From Actinomycetospora sp. NBRC 106378 (lineage in GTDB: Bacteria; Actinomycetota; Actinomycetes; Mycobacteriales; Pseudonocardiaceae), in assembly GCF_030269685.1 (NCBI RefSeq), contig NZ_BSTT01000001.1:620001-684000 (forward strand): 64,000 nucleotides of DNA, in the 5' to 3' direction. The notes under the pieces were generated by a model. That model made no database searches and had not been told where the DNA came from. It saw only the letters and a program-made list of their open reading frames with translations. How positions within the stretch are numbered: position 1 is the stretch's first letter; every line of letters starts with the position of its first letter. Position numbers and translations under genes: made by a program. Shown one piece after another: positions 17,159-25,428 of this stretch.

Positions 17159-17475
17159 GGTACGTCTACCTCGCGCTGTCGGTGGTCGGGCTCGTCGGGA
17201 CGTGGTGGTTCAACCTGGCCTCGATGGCCGCCGGCGAGGACTACCTGGCCGGGTGGTTCGCGAACGCCGCCAGCTCGTCGGCCGCGGTCGACATCCTCGT
17301 GGCCGGGCTCGCGGCCTGCGTGTTCATGGTGATCGAGGGCCGGCGCCTGGGGTGGCCGACGTGGTCGCTCGTCCTGCTCGTCGTCGGCTCGTGCGCGATC
17401 GCCGTGGCGTTCGTGTTCCCGCTGTTCCTGTTCCTGCGCGACCGCGCGCGCTCCCTCTCGGAGGTCATGGCATGA
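17155..17475 (+). CDS. DUF2834-like small membrane protein
   Basis: A 106-residue protein with three TM segments. The N-terminal pattern YLALSVVGLVGTWWFNLASM fits DUF2834 proteins. Overlaps both neighbours by 4 bp (ATGA), so expression is translationally coupled. Function unknown. Confidence 0.7.
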   Translation: MRYVYLALSVVGLVGTWWFNLASMAAGEDYLAGWFANAASSSAAVDILVAGLAACVFMVIEGRRLGWPTWSLVLLVVGSCAIAVAFVFPLFLFLRDRARSLSEVMA

Positions 17476-17972
17476 GTGCGTACGTCCGCCGCAGCGCCGA
17501 CCTCGAGGGCGACTTCGTCGTCTTCCTCATCGGCACCCACGTCAACCGCTGGACCGACGTCCGCGCTTGGCTCCCCGTCTTCCGGGCGATGCCCCGCATG
17601 CTGCGCGAACTGGAGCAGCATCCGGAGATGGGCCTCCTGAAGGCCCACGCCGGCTGGATGTTCGGCGGCCCCGCGGTCGTGCAGTACTGGCGCTCCTACT
17701 CCCACCTCGAGGCCTACGCGCGCAACGCGCAGGCCGAGCACCTGCCGGCGTGGCGGGCCTTCAACCGGGCCGCCCGGACGTCGCCGGACTCGGTGGGCAT
17801 CTTCCACGAGACCTACCACGTGTCCGCCGGGCAGTGGGAGACGATCTACGGCGCGATGCCCGAGATCGGACTCCTCGCCGCGAGCCGCGCGGTGGACCTG
17901 TCGTCGGGGAGCACCTCGGCGACCCGGATCGGGGCCCGCTCCGAGGACGCCGCGCCGGTGGACGCCCCCTGA
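17472..17972 (+). CDS. DUF4188-like monooxygenase-fold protein
   Basis: A 166-residue soluble protein. The run VVFLIGTHVNRWTDVRAWLPVFRAMPRM, then GGPAVVQYWRSYSHLEAYARN and GIFHETYHVSAGQWETIYGAMP, matches the DUF4188/phenylacetaldoxime-dehydratase-like ferredoxin-fold group. His residues in the middle could bind haem in relatives; not established here. Last gene of the MerR-linked operon; a 57-nt hairpin begins directly after the stop. Confidence 0.72.
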   Translation: MSAYVRRSADLEGDFVVFLIGTHVNRWTDVRAWLPVFRAMPRMLRELEQHPEMGLLKAHAGWMFGGPAVVQYWRSYSHLEAYARNAQAEHLPAWRAFNRAARTSPDSVGIFHETYHVSAGQWETIYGAMPEIGLLAASRAVDLSSGSTSATRIGARSEDAAPVDAP

Positions 17973-18029
17973 CCGGAACGAACGACGCGTTCGTGCAGCG
18001 AGAAGCCACGAACGCCTCGTTCGTTCCGG
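17973..18029. repeat. 57-nt hairpin element (23-bp arms, 11-nt loop), copy 1
   Basis: Arms 17973-17995 and 18007-18029 pair over 23 bp with one mismatch; the loop is 11 nt. It starts right after the DUF4188 stop and ends 3 bp before the convergent acyl-CoA dehydrogenase stop, so it can act as a bidirectional terminator. It shares its geometry and the core AACGACGC with the element at 21152. Confidence 0.75.
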
Positions 18030-18032
18030 ACC

Positions 18033-19178
18033 TCAGAGGCCCAGACGCTTCGCGATCAGCATCTTCTGCACCTCGGACGTGCCCTCGCCGATCTCGAGGA
18101 TCTTCGAGTCGCGGTAGTGGCGGGCGACCGGGTACTCGTTCATGAAGCCGTACCCGCCGAAGATCTGCGTCGCGTCGCGGGCGTTGTCCATCGCCGCGTT
18201 CGACGACAGCAGCTTCGCAATCGAGGCCTCCTTGGTGAACGGCTTGCCGGCGGCCATCTTCTCGGCGGCGTCGTGCCATGCGAGGCGGGCCGCGACGGTC
18301 CGGGTCTCCATCTCGGCGATCTTGAACTGGATCGACTGGTAGGTGCCGATCGCGGCGCCGAACGCCTGCCGCTCGCGGGCGTAGCGGACCGACTCGTCGA
18401 CGCAGCCCTGGGCGGCGCCGACCGAGAGCGCGGCGATCGCCACCCGGCCCTCGTCGAGGATCGACAGGAACTGCCCGTAGCCCTTGCCGCGCTGCCCGAC
18501 GAGGTTCTCCTCGGGCACCCGACAGTCGGAGAACGCCAGCTCGTGGGTGTCCGAGGCGTTCCAGCCGACCTTCGAGTAGCTCGGCGCGACGGTGAAGCCC
18601 TCGGTGCCGCTCGGCACGAGGATCGCCGAGATCTCGCGCTTGCCGGAGGCCTCGTCCCGCCCGGTCACCGCGGTGACCGTGACGTGCGAGGTGATGCGGG
18701 TGCCGGAGTTGGTGATGAACGCCTTGGACCCGTTGATCACCCAGTCGCCGTCGTCCTGCTTCGCGGTCGTCCGGGTGGCCCCGGCGTCGGACCCGCCGCC
18801 GGCCTCGGTCAGGCCGAACCCGCCGAGGGCCTTCCCCGCCGCGAGGTCGGGCAGCCAGCGCTGCTTCTGCTCGTCGGAGCCGAAGCGCACCAGCGGCATG
18901 ATCCCCAGCGAGACGCCCGCCTCGAGGGTGATGGCCACCGACTGGTCGACCCGCCCGAGCTCCTCGAGCGCGACGCACAGCGCGACGTAGTCACCGCCCA
19001 TGCCGCCGTACTCCTCGGGCACCGGCAGGCCGAACAGGCCCATCTCGCCCATGGTCGCGACCAGGTCGTACGGGAACTCCTCGCGGATGTAGAAGTCCCC
19101 GATGACCGGCGCGACCTCCTTCTGCGCGAAGTCCTCGACGGTCCGGCGCAGTTCCTCGTGCTCGGTCGAGAGCTGCAT
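18033..19178 (-). CDS. Acyl-CoA dehydrogenase (FadE19-like, leucine pathway)
   Basis: A 381-residue FAD flavoprotein: GFGLTEAGGGSDAGATRTTA, KAFITNSGTRITSHVTVTAV, a long CoA/FAD region ending QIFGGYGFMNEYPVARHYRDSKILEIGEGTSEVQKMLIAKRLGL. By context (MCC genes upstream, TetR divergent) it matches the M. tuberculosis fadE19-accA1-accD1 arrangement, where it would oxidise isovaleryl-CoA or a similar branched acyl-CoA. Start 19178, only 2 bp after the accA1 stop. Last gene of the operon. Confidence 0.88.
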   Translation of the reverse strand: MQLSTEHEELRRTVEDFAQKEVAPVIGDFYIREEFPYDLVATMGEMGLFGLPVPEEYGGMGGDYVALCVALEELGRVDQSVAITLEAGVSLGIMPLVRFGSDEQKQRWLPDLAAGKALGGFGLTEAGGGSDAGATRTTAKQDDGDWVINGSKAFITNSGTRITSHVTVTAVTGRDEASGKREISAILVPSGTEGFTVAPSYSKVGWNASDTHELAFSDCRVPEENLVGQRGKGYGQFLSILDEGRVAIAALSVGAAQGCVDESVRYARERQAFGAAIGTYQSIQFKIAEMETRTVAARLAWHDAAEKMAAGKPFTKEASIAKLLSSNAAMDNARDATQIFGGYGFMNEYPVARHYRDSKILEIGEGTSEVQKMLIAKRLGL

Positions 19179-19180
19179 GA

Positions 19181-21136
19181 TCACTCCTGCGGGGTCACGG
19201 TGACGAGGGGCGCGTCGAGCGCGACGGTGGCCCCGGCTTTCGCTCCGAGCTCGGTCACGACGCCGGCGACCGGCGCGGTGAGCACGTGCTCCATCTTCAT
19301 GGCCTCGACGACGACGAGGCGCTGTCCCGGTTCGACGGTCTCGCCGAGCTCGACCTCGACGACGGTGACGGTGCCGGGCATCGGGCTCGTGACGGCGCCG
19401 TCGGCGGCCTGTGCCGTCCGCGCCGCGGCCAGCCGCTCCTGCTCGCGCAGCGCCCACGTCCCGCCGTCGCGGGAGATCCACAGGACGCCGTCGGCGAGGG
19501 CGGTCCGGTACCGGCGGGTGACGCCGTCGAGCGTCGTCACCAGGCCGTCCGGGGTCTTCTTCCCGACGACGGGTCGGGGCTCGGTGTCCCCGACGCTCAC
19601 CGACGCGGCGTCGGCCCGTCCGCGCAGGGCGACCTCGAACGTCGTGTCCTTCTCCCCCAGCGGCACGAGCGTCCAGCGTGCGGGCGCCGGCTCGCCGCCG
19701 ATCCGCCAGCCGCCGAGCGTGGCGAACGGGTCGTCGGACTCGGGCAGGCGCAGGAGGCCGGCGAGGGCGGCCGCGACCACGACGTCGTCGGGAACCTGCT
19801 GCTCGGGCACCCCGAGCCGCGCGATGAGGCCGGTGTCGAGCCGCCCGGCGCGGACGTCGTCCTGGGTGATCAGCGTGCGCAGCCAGGCGAGGTTCGTGGT
19901 GACGCCGAGGACCGTGGTGCGGGCGAGCGCCTCGTCGAGCCGGTCGAGTGCCTCGGTGCGGTCGGCACCGCGGGCGATGATCTTGGCGAGCATCGGGTCG
20001 TAGGCGCTGCCGACCTCCTGGCCGACCTGCACACCGGCGTCCACGCGCGTGTCGGGCCAGTCGAGCCCGAGGATGCGGCCGCCCGTCGGGAGGAAGCCGC
20101 GGGCCGGGTCCTCGGCGTAGAGCCGGACCTCGACGGCGTGGCCGGAGAGCGTGACGTCGTCCTGGTCGTAGCCCAGCGGCTCGCCGGCGGCGATCCGGAG
20201 CTGTTCGGCGACGAGGTCGAGCCGGCCGCCGCGGACCCGCACGACCTCCTCGGTGACCGGGTGCTCGACCTGCAGCCGCGTGTTCATCTCGAGGAAGAAG
20301 AACTCGCTGGCGTCGGCATTCGTCACGAACTCGACGGTCCCGGCGCCGACGTACCCGCAGGCCCTGGCCGCGTCGACGGCGGCGCGGCCCATGGCGTCCC
20401 GCTGCTTCTCGTCGAGGACCGCCGACGGCGCCTCCTCGACGACCTTCTGGTGGCGGCGCTGCAGCGAGCACTCGCGTTCGCCGAGGTGGACCACCGCGCC
20501 GTGGGTGTCGGCGAGGACCTGGATCTCGACGTGCCGGGGGTTGGTCACGTAGCGCTCGAGCAGCAGCGTGTCGTCGCCGAACGACCCGCGCGCCTCGCGT
20601 CGCGCGGCCGCGATGGCGTCGGCGAGATCCTCGTCGCGCTCCACGACGTGCATGCCCTTGCCACCGCCGCCCGCGCTGGGCTTGAGCAGGACCGGGAAGC
20701 CGGTGTCGCGCGCGGCCTCGGCGAGCTCCGCGTCGGTGAGCCCCTTCGCGGAGCTGCCCGGCACGAGCGGCACCCCGGCCGGCTCGACCGCGGCCTTGGC
20801 CGAGATCTTGTCGCCCATGGTCTCGATCGCGGTCGGCGGCGGCCCGATCCACGTCATCCCGGCGTCGGCGACCGTGCGGGCGAACGCCGCGTTCTCGGCC
20901 AGGAACCCGTAGCCGGGGTGGACGGCCTGTGCGCCGACCCGGCGCCCGGCCGCGACGATCGCCTCGCCGTCGAGGTAGTTGCCCACCCGGACGGCGACGT
21001 CGGCCGCCCCGACGTGCGGTGACGACGCGTCGGCGTCGGTGTAGACGGCGACGCTGCGCAGCCCGCGGGCGCGCACGGTGGCGGCGATGCGGACGGCGAT
21101 CTCGCCGCGGTTGGCGATCAGCACGCTGGCGAACAC
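19181..21136 (-). CDS. accA1: Biotin carboxylase/BCCP alpha subunit, methylcrotonyl-CoA carboxylase type
   Basis: A 651-residue protein. The biotin carboxylase domain begins FASVLIANRGEIAVRI, with ATP-grasp glycine loop SAGGGGKGM and EMNTRLQVEHPVTE. The BCCP domain at the C-terminus carries the biotinyl Lys in VEAMKMEHVL. Length fits acyl-CoA carboxylase alpha chains. With AccD1 it should carboxylate 3-methylcrotonyl-CoA in leucine catabolism (function from M. tuberculosis orthologues). GTG at 21136 is chosen: AGGGAGAGGA lies just upstream, whereas the longer frame would translate a hairpin element. Confidence 0.9.
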   Translation of the reverse strand: MFASVLIANRGEIAVRIAATVRARGLRSVAVYTDADASSPHVGAADVAVRVGNYLDGEAIVAAGRRVGAQAVHPGYGFLAENAAFARTVADAGMTWIGPPPTAIETMGDKISAKAAVEPAGVPLVPGSSAKGLTDAELAEAARDTGFPVLLKPSAGGGGKGMHVVERDEDLADAIAAARREARGSFGDDTLLLERYVTNPRHVEIQVLADTHGAVVHLGERECSLQRRHQKVVEEAPSAVLDEKQRDAMGRAAVDAARACGYVGAGTVEFVTNADASEFFFLEMNTRLQVEHPVTEEVVRVRGGRLDLVAEQLRIAAGEPLGYDQDDVTLSGHAVEVRLYAEDPARGFLPTGGRILGLDWPDTRVDAGVQVGQEVGSAYDPMLAKIIARGADRTEALDRLDEALARTTVLGVTTNLAWLRTLITQDDVRAGRLDTGLIARLGVPEQQVPDDVVVAAALAGLLRLPESDDPFATLGGWRIGGEPAPARWTLVPLGEKDTTFEVALRGRADAASVSVGDTEPRPVVGKKTPDGLVTTLDGVTRRYRTALADGVLWISRDGGTWALREQERLAAARTAQAADGAVTSPMPGTVTVVEVELGETVEPGQRLVVVEAMKMEHVLTAPVAGVVTELGAKAGATVALDAPLVTVTPQE

Positions 21137-21151
21137 GGTGTCCTCTCCCTC

Positions 21152-21208
21152 GTGGCAGGAAAGCGTCGTTGCTGTCACCGGATGGCAGCAACGACGCTTT
21201 CCTGCCAC
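21152..21208. repeat. 57-nt hairpin element (23-bp arms, 11-nt loop), copy 2
   Basis: Arms 21152-21174 and 21186-21208 are perfect 23-bp inverted repeats (left arm starts GTGGCAGGAAAGCG) around an 11-nt loop. It fills the 84-bp gap between accD1 and accA1, genes on the same strand, so it would partly terminate or stabilise the mRNA inside the operon. Confidence 0.8.
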
Positions 21209-21220
21209 CGCGGGGACGGG

Positions 21221-22741
21221 CTACATCCGGAACACGCCGAACCGCGGGTCGTCCAGCGGGGCGTGCGCACAGGCGGAGAGCGCGAGACCCAGGACCGTGC
21301 GGGTGTCGAGCGGGTCGATCACGCCGTCGTCCCAGAGCCGGGCGGTCGAGTAGTACGGGTGGCCCTGGCGTTCGTACTGCTCGCGCACCGAGTCGGCGCT
21401 CGACGACCCGACCGTGCCGAGCACCGTCGCGGCCTGCTCGGCACCCATGACGGAGATCCGCGCATTCGGCCACATGAAGAGGAAGCGCGGCGAGTAGGCG
21501 CGGCCGCTCATGGCGTAGTTGCCGGCGCCGTACGAACCGCCGATCACGACCGTCAGCTTCGGCACCCGCGTCGTCGCCACCGCGGTGACCATCTTCGCGC
21601 CGTCCTTGGCGATGCCACCCGCCTCGTACTCGCGGCCGACCATGAACCCGGTGATGTTCTGCAGGAACACCAGCGGGATGCCGCGCTGGTCGCACAGCTC
21701 GACGAAGTGCGCGCCCTTGAGCGCGGACTCGCGGAAGAGCACGCCGTTGTTCGCGACGACGCCGACCGGGTGGCCGTGGATGCGCGCGAAGCCGGTGACC
21801 AGCGTCGTCCCGTACTCGGCCTTGAACTCGGTGAAGCGCGAGCCGTCGACCACCCGGGAGATCACCTCGCGCACGTCGTAGGCGCTGCGGCCGTCGACCG
21901 GCACCACGTCGTAGAGCTCGGCGGGGTCCTTCGCCGGCGGCACCGAGGCTCGCTTCTCCCACGGGGGCGTCGGGTCGGTGGGGAGGGTGTCGACGATGTC
22001 GCGGACGATCGCCAGCGCGTGGGCGTCGTCGTCGGCGAGGTGGTCGACCACCCCGGAGGTGCGGGCGTGCAGGTCGCCGCCGCCGAGCTCCTCGGCCGTG
22101 ACCTCCTCGCCCGTCGCGGCCTTCACCAGCGGCGGGCCGCCGAGGAAGATCGTCCCCTGGTTCCGGACGATCACCGCCTCGTCGCTCATCGCCGGCACGT
22201 AGGCGCCGCCCGCGGTGCACGAGCCGAGGACGGCCGCGATCTGCGGGATGCCGAGGCCCGACATCGTGGCCTGGTTGTAGAAGATGCGGCCGAAGTGCTC
22301 CCGATCGGGGAAGACGTCGTCCTGCGCGGGCAGGAACGCCCCGCCGGAGTCGACGAGGTAGACGCAGGGCAGCCGGTTCTGCAGCGCCACCTCCTGCGCC
22401 CGGAGGTGCTTCTTCACCGTCATCGGGTAGTACGTGCCGCCCTTGACGGTCGCGTCGTTGGCCACGACCACGCACGTCCGCCCGGAGACCCGCCCGACCC
22501 CGGTGATGATCCCCGCGCCCGGCGCGGCGTCGTCGTACATGCCGTGCGCCGCGAGCGGCGAGAGCTCCAGGAACGGCGACGACGGGTCGAGCAGCGCGTC
22601 CACCCGGTCGCGCGGGAGCAACTTGCCCCGCTCGACGTGGCGCGCTCGGCTGCGCTCCGGCCCGCCCAGGCGGACCGCGGCGAGCTTCGCGCGCAGGTCG
22701 TCGACCAGTTCCGCGTGTCCGGACCCGACCGTGGCGGTCAC
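21221..22741 (-). CDS. accD1: Carboxyltransferase beta subunit, methylcrotonyl-CoA carboxylase type
   Basis: A 506-residue crotonase-fold carboxyltransferase: [96 protein letters not shown]. These motifs are close to MCC beta (AccD1). First gene of the operon. GTG at 22741 has GGGAGG 6 nt upstream and no alternative with comparable support. A 39-bp dyad lies 18 bp upstream. Confidence 0.9.
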   Translation of the reverse strand: MTATVGSGHAELVDDLRAKLAAVRLGGPERSRARHVERGKLLPRDRVDALLDPSSPFLELSPLAAHGMYDDAAPGAGIITGVGRVSGRTCVVVANDATVKGGTYYPMTVKKHLRAQEVALQNRLPCVYLVDSGGAFLPAQDDVFPDREHFGRIFYNQATMSGLGIPQIAAVLGSCTAGGAYVPAMSDEAVIVRNQGTIFLGGPPLVKAATGEEVTAEELGGGDLHARTSGVVDHLADDDAHALAIVRDIVDTLPTDPTPPWEKRASVPPAKDPAELYDVVPVDGRSAYDVREVISRVVDGSRFTEFKAEYGTTLVTGFARIHGHPVGVVANNGVLFRESALKGAHFVELCDQRGIPLVFLQNITGFMVGREYEAGGIAKDGAKMVTAVATTRVPKLTVVIGGSYGAGNYAMSGRAYSPRFLFMWPNARISVMGAEQAATVLGTVGSSSADSVREQYERQGHPYYSTARLWDDGVIDPLDTRTVLGLALSACAHAPLDDPRFGVFRM

Positions 22742-22758
22742 CGGCGACCTCCCTCGAC

Positions 22759-22797
22759 GTGAACGATGACTAACACGAGACGTTAGCGAGCGTTCAC
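22759..22797. promoter_or_regulatory. Operator dyad of the accD1/TetR divergent pair
   Basis: Perfect nested symmetry over 39 bp: GTGAACG-N4-CTAAC-N7-GTTAG-N4-CGTTCAC, centred at 22778. It covers the promoter region of both divergent genes and is wide enough for two TetR dimers. Confidence 0.75.
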
Positions 22798-22828
22798 ATC
22801 GCGGCGCAAGAGTCGTAGGGTCGCCGCC

Positions 22829-23401
22829 ATGGAGCTGATGGCAGGCGCGCCGACCCGACGTCGGGACCAGATCCTGGTCGAGGCCGCGCGCCTGTTCGCC
22901 CGCCACGGCTTCCACGGCACCTCGATCGACGGCATCGGTGCGGCCGCCGGAGTCTCCGGCCCGGCGATCTACCGGCACTTCCCGTCCAAGGAGGGCCTGC
23001 TCGCCGAGATGCTCGTGGGCATCAGCGAATACCTGCTCGACGGGGCCCGCACGATCGTCACGGCCCACCCCGACCCGGGCGGCCGTCTGGGCGCGCTCGT
23101 CGACTTCCAGGTCGACTTCGCCCTGCACCGGCCCGAGCTCATCACGGTGCAGGACCGCGACCTCGCCTCGCTCCCCGACGATTCCCGACGACGGGTCCGC
23201 GCGCTCCAGCGCGCCTACGTCGAGATCTGGGAGGACGTCATCGCCCGGGTCGGTCCGAGCCGCAGCACCGACGAGGTCCGGACGGCCGCCCACGCCGCGT
23301 TCGGCCTGATGAACTCCACCCCCCGCAGCGCCTCGCACACCTCACCCGAGGTGGCGGGGCCGGTGCTCGCGACGATGGTGCTCGCGGCCGTCGCGGCGTA
23401 G
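22829..23401 (+). CDS. TetR-family repressor (BkaR-like)
   Basis: A 190-residue TetR protein. The HTH at ~12-58 includes [46 protein letters not shown]. By position it corresponds to M. tuberculosis Rv2506 (BkaR), which represses a branched-chain keto-acid locus. It is divergent from accD1-accA1-fadE and probably represses both directions through the 39-bp dyad. A TAGGGT box ends exactly 7 nt before the ATG, so the transcript is probably leaderless. Confidence 0.85.
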   Translation: MELMAGAPTRRRDQILVEAARLFARHGFHGTSIDGIGAAAGVSGPAIYRHFPSKEGLLAEMLVGISEYLLDGARTIVTAHPDPGGRLGALVDFQVDFALHRPELITVQDRDLASLPDDSRRRVRALQRAYVEIWEDVIARVGPSRSTDEVRTAAHAAFGLMNSTPRSASHTSPEVAGPVLATMVLAAVAA

Positions 23402-23473
23402 GGCAGCCGTCGCGAGGGGCGCACCAGGCAGGTCCGGGACGCCCGGAGGCTGCCTCACGTACCCCTCGACGGG

Positions 23474-23758
23474 TCAGAGCCGGGCGGCCTCCGCCGCCCG
23501 CGCCCGGCGCAGCCGCATCTCCTCGAGCCGGGAGCGCACCGAGATACGGCGCTGGACGAGCTCGCGCACGTAGTCGTCGCGGCCCTGTTCCTGGCGCTCG
23601 TGGATCTGCCGGGTGAGGCGTCGCTCGAAGTTCTCGAGGATCGTGACCTCCCCGGCGAGGCGCCGGTGCAGGGCGCGGGCCTCCTCGATCCGGGCGCGCT
23701 CGGCGTCGTCGGGCGATCCGATGATCTGCTCGGGCACCATCGCGGTCGGTCTCGTCAT
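23474..23758 (-). CDS. Small charged helical protein of unknown function (94 aa)
   Basis: Mostly charged and predicted alpha-helical/coiled-coil: DDAERARIEEARALHRRLAGEVTILENFERRLTRQIHERQEQG, then RELVQRRISVRSRLEEMRLRRARAAEAARL. No TM, no signal peptide. A GGAAGGA box lies ~9 nt upstream of the ATG at 23758. No family recognised. Divergent from the DUF2188 gene across 207 bp in which I see no further gene. Confidence 0.6.
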   Translation of the reverse strand: MTRPTAMVPEQIIGSPDDAERARIEEARALHRRLAGEVTILENFERRLTRQIHERQEQGRDDYVRELVQRRISVRSRLEEMRLRRARAAEAARL

Positions 23759-23965
23759 GGCGCACCGTCCTTCCGTCGTACGGACGTCCAGCGTGCTCCC
23801 CGTCGCGCCGGAGGTGAAGTCCCTCCGGGGAGTTTCGTGCAGTCTGCGCGGAGCGGACGGTCCGGTGGCGCCGGTCACCGAGGTGGGCGTGTAGTCGATC
23901 AGCGGGGTCGGGCACCTCGATCCATCGCCACCGATCCCGCCACCCATCTCCCGGAGACCTCACCC

Positions 23966-25081
23966 ATGGCCGACCGCCACGTCCGCCCGTCCGACGACGG
24001 CTGGATCGTCGTCAAGCCCGCCGCCACGCGGCCCAGCGCCCACGCACCGACGCAGGCCGACGCGATCACCCGCGCCGTCGAGATCGTGCGGAACGACGGC
24101 GGCGGCGCCGTCCTGGTGCACGACCTCGCCGGCGAGCTCGTCGAGGCCACCGACGTGCCCGCCAACACCCAGGACTCGGAGCGCATCGCCACCGAGCTGT
24201 CGGCCGCCGCGGCCGCGGCGGAGGCGAAGCAGACCGGCGAGGACACCGCGCGTCGCGCGGCCGCCGAGGCCGCCCAGGCCGGCGTGGAGGTCCCCGACCT
24301 CGACCGGGCCCGCCTCGAGGCGTCCGGCCAGAGCAGCGCCGCCGAGCGCGACGCCGCCCGACAGCAGGCCTCGTCCGGGTCCGACTCCGACTCCCGTCCC
24401 CGTGAGGTCGCCGACACGGCGGCGAAGCGGGCGGGTGCGGTCGCCGACCAGGCCGCGGACTCGGCACGCACCGTCGGCGACGAGGCGGCCGGGACGGCCG
24501 ACGAGGTCGGCGACGACCTCGCCACCACCGCGAAGAAGGTCCGCGGGCACGCCGAGGGATCCGCCCGGCGCGTCGGCCGCAGCGTCTCCGCGGGCGCCGA
24601 GCAGATCGCCGACGACGCCTCCGCCGCCGAGCAGTCCGTCGAGGCCGCCGCCCGCGACGCCGCCGACGTCGCCCGGGCCACGGGGCGCGAGGCCGCCGAG
24701 GACGTCCGGGGCACGGTCCGGGAGGTCGCGGGCGAGACCCGCGCCGCCGCCCGCCGCACCGCGGCGCAGGTGGAGGCCACCGCGGCCGACGCGACCGACG
24801 AGCTCCGCAACACCACCCGCCGGGCCGCCCAGCAGGGCGAGAAGCTCGACGAGGAGCTCACCGACGCCGCCGACCGCGCCGGCCGGACGATCCACCTCTA
24901 CACCGAGGCCGCCGCGGCCCCGCTCGACAAGCTCGCGGCCGCGCTCAACCCGGTCCGGATCACCGGGCGGCTCGTCAACGTCGTCACCGTGGTCGGGCTC
25001 CGGCTGGTCGGATCGGCCACCGGCGTCGGCGCGCAGAAGGCCGACGAGGGCGCCCGACGCCTGCAGGACGCCACCCGCTAG
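23966..25081 (+). CDS. DUF2188-domain protein with long Ala-rich amphipathic-helix tail
   Basis: A 371-residue protein. Residues 1-~60 form a DUF2188 unit (HVRPSDDGWIVVKPAATRPSAHAPTQADAITRAVEIVRNDGGGAVLVHD). Residues ~75-320 are Ala/Glu/Asp/Arg-rich with an 11-residue-like amphipathic periodicity similar to LEA or apolipoprotein-A proteins (VREVAGETRAAARRTAAQVEATAAD). The last ~60 residues include a hydrophobic stretch (NVVTVVGLRLVGSATGVG) that may dip into a membrane. Possibly a stress or lipid-surface protein. GGAG is 9 nt upstream of the ATG at 23966. Confidence 0.75.
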   Translation: MADRHVRPSDDGWIVVKPAATRPSAHAPTQADAITRAVEIVRNDGGGAVLVHDLAGELVEATDVPANTQDSERIATELSAAAAAAEAKQTGEDTARRAAAEAAQAGVEVPDLDRARLEASGQSSAAERDAARQQASSGSDSDSRPREVADTAAKRAGAVADQAADSARTVGDEAAGTADEVGDDLATTAKKVRGHAEGSARRVGRSVSAGAEQIADDASAAEQSVEAAARDAADVARATGREAAEDVRGTVREVAGETRAAARRTAAQVEATAADATDELRNTTRRAAQQGEKLDEELTDAADRAGRTIHLYTEAAAAPLDKLAAALNPVRITGRLVNVVTVVGLRLVGSATGVGAQKADEGARRLQDATR

Positions 25082-25086
25082 AGCTC

Positions 25087-25328
25087 TTCCCGACGGCGGG
25101 TCCGCCTCCCTGACCCGTCGTCGGGAGCAAGATCCCATCGCGCGGAGCGAAGCGGTCGCGGAGCGATCACTTCGCTCCGCACGTCCGGATCTCCGGACCG
25201 GTGGCCCTTCCCGACGGCGGGTCCACCTTCCCAGGCCCGTCGCCGGGAGCAAGATCCCATCGCGCGGAGCAAAGTGGTCGCTGAGCGATCACTTCGCTCC
25301 GCGCGTTGGGATCTCCGGGCCGCCGGCC
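25087..25328. repeat. Two tandem copies of a ~121-bp hairpin-bearing repeat
   Basis: Copy A 25087-25207 and copy B 25208-~25328 begin with the same TTCCCGACGGCGGGTCC and differ at scattered positions plus an indel (about 85-90% identical by eye). Each unit holds two inverted repeats: an outer-type CCCGACG...CGTCGGG stem and an inner GCGGAGC...GCTCCGC stem (A: 11-bp arms). Located in the 347-bp space between convergent genes 25082-25428, the only gene-free stretch over 300 bp in the window. Confidence 0.75.
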
Positions 25329-25330
25329 GG

Positions 25331-25423
25331 CCTTGTCGTGGGCCATCACCCCACCCGCGCCGGCCTGTCGTTGTGAATCACAACGACAGGACGAGGCGGC
25401 CCCCGCCGCAGGCCACGACAAGG
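25331..25423. repeat. Nested palindromes downstream of the tandem repeat
   Basis: Outer arms CCTTGTCGTGG (25331-25341) and CCACGACAAGG (25413-25423) enclose a perfect palindrome of 13-bp arms and a 1-nt centre at 25364-25390 (arm CCTGTCGTTGTGA). It could form a cruciform or a terminator for the convergent secreted-hydrolase gene. Confidence 0.7.
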
Positions 25424-25428
25424 TGCCA

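Noticed and set aside
23402-23473. Terminator after the BkaR-like gene
   Set aside because: Several overlapping partial inverted repeats (GGCAGC/GCTGCC, CGAGGGG/CCCCTCG) but no single convincing stem.
25087-25423. CRISPR array or insertion-sequence remnant
   Set aside because: Only two adjacent repeats without unique spacers, and no transposase or Cas gene; fits a hairpin repeat.
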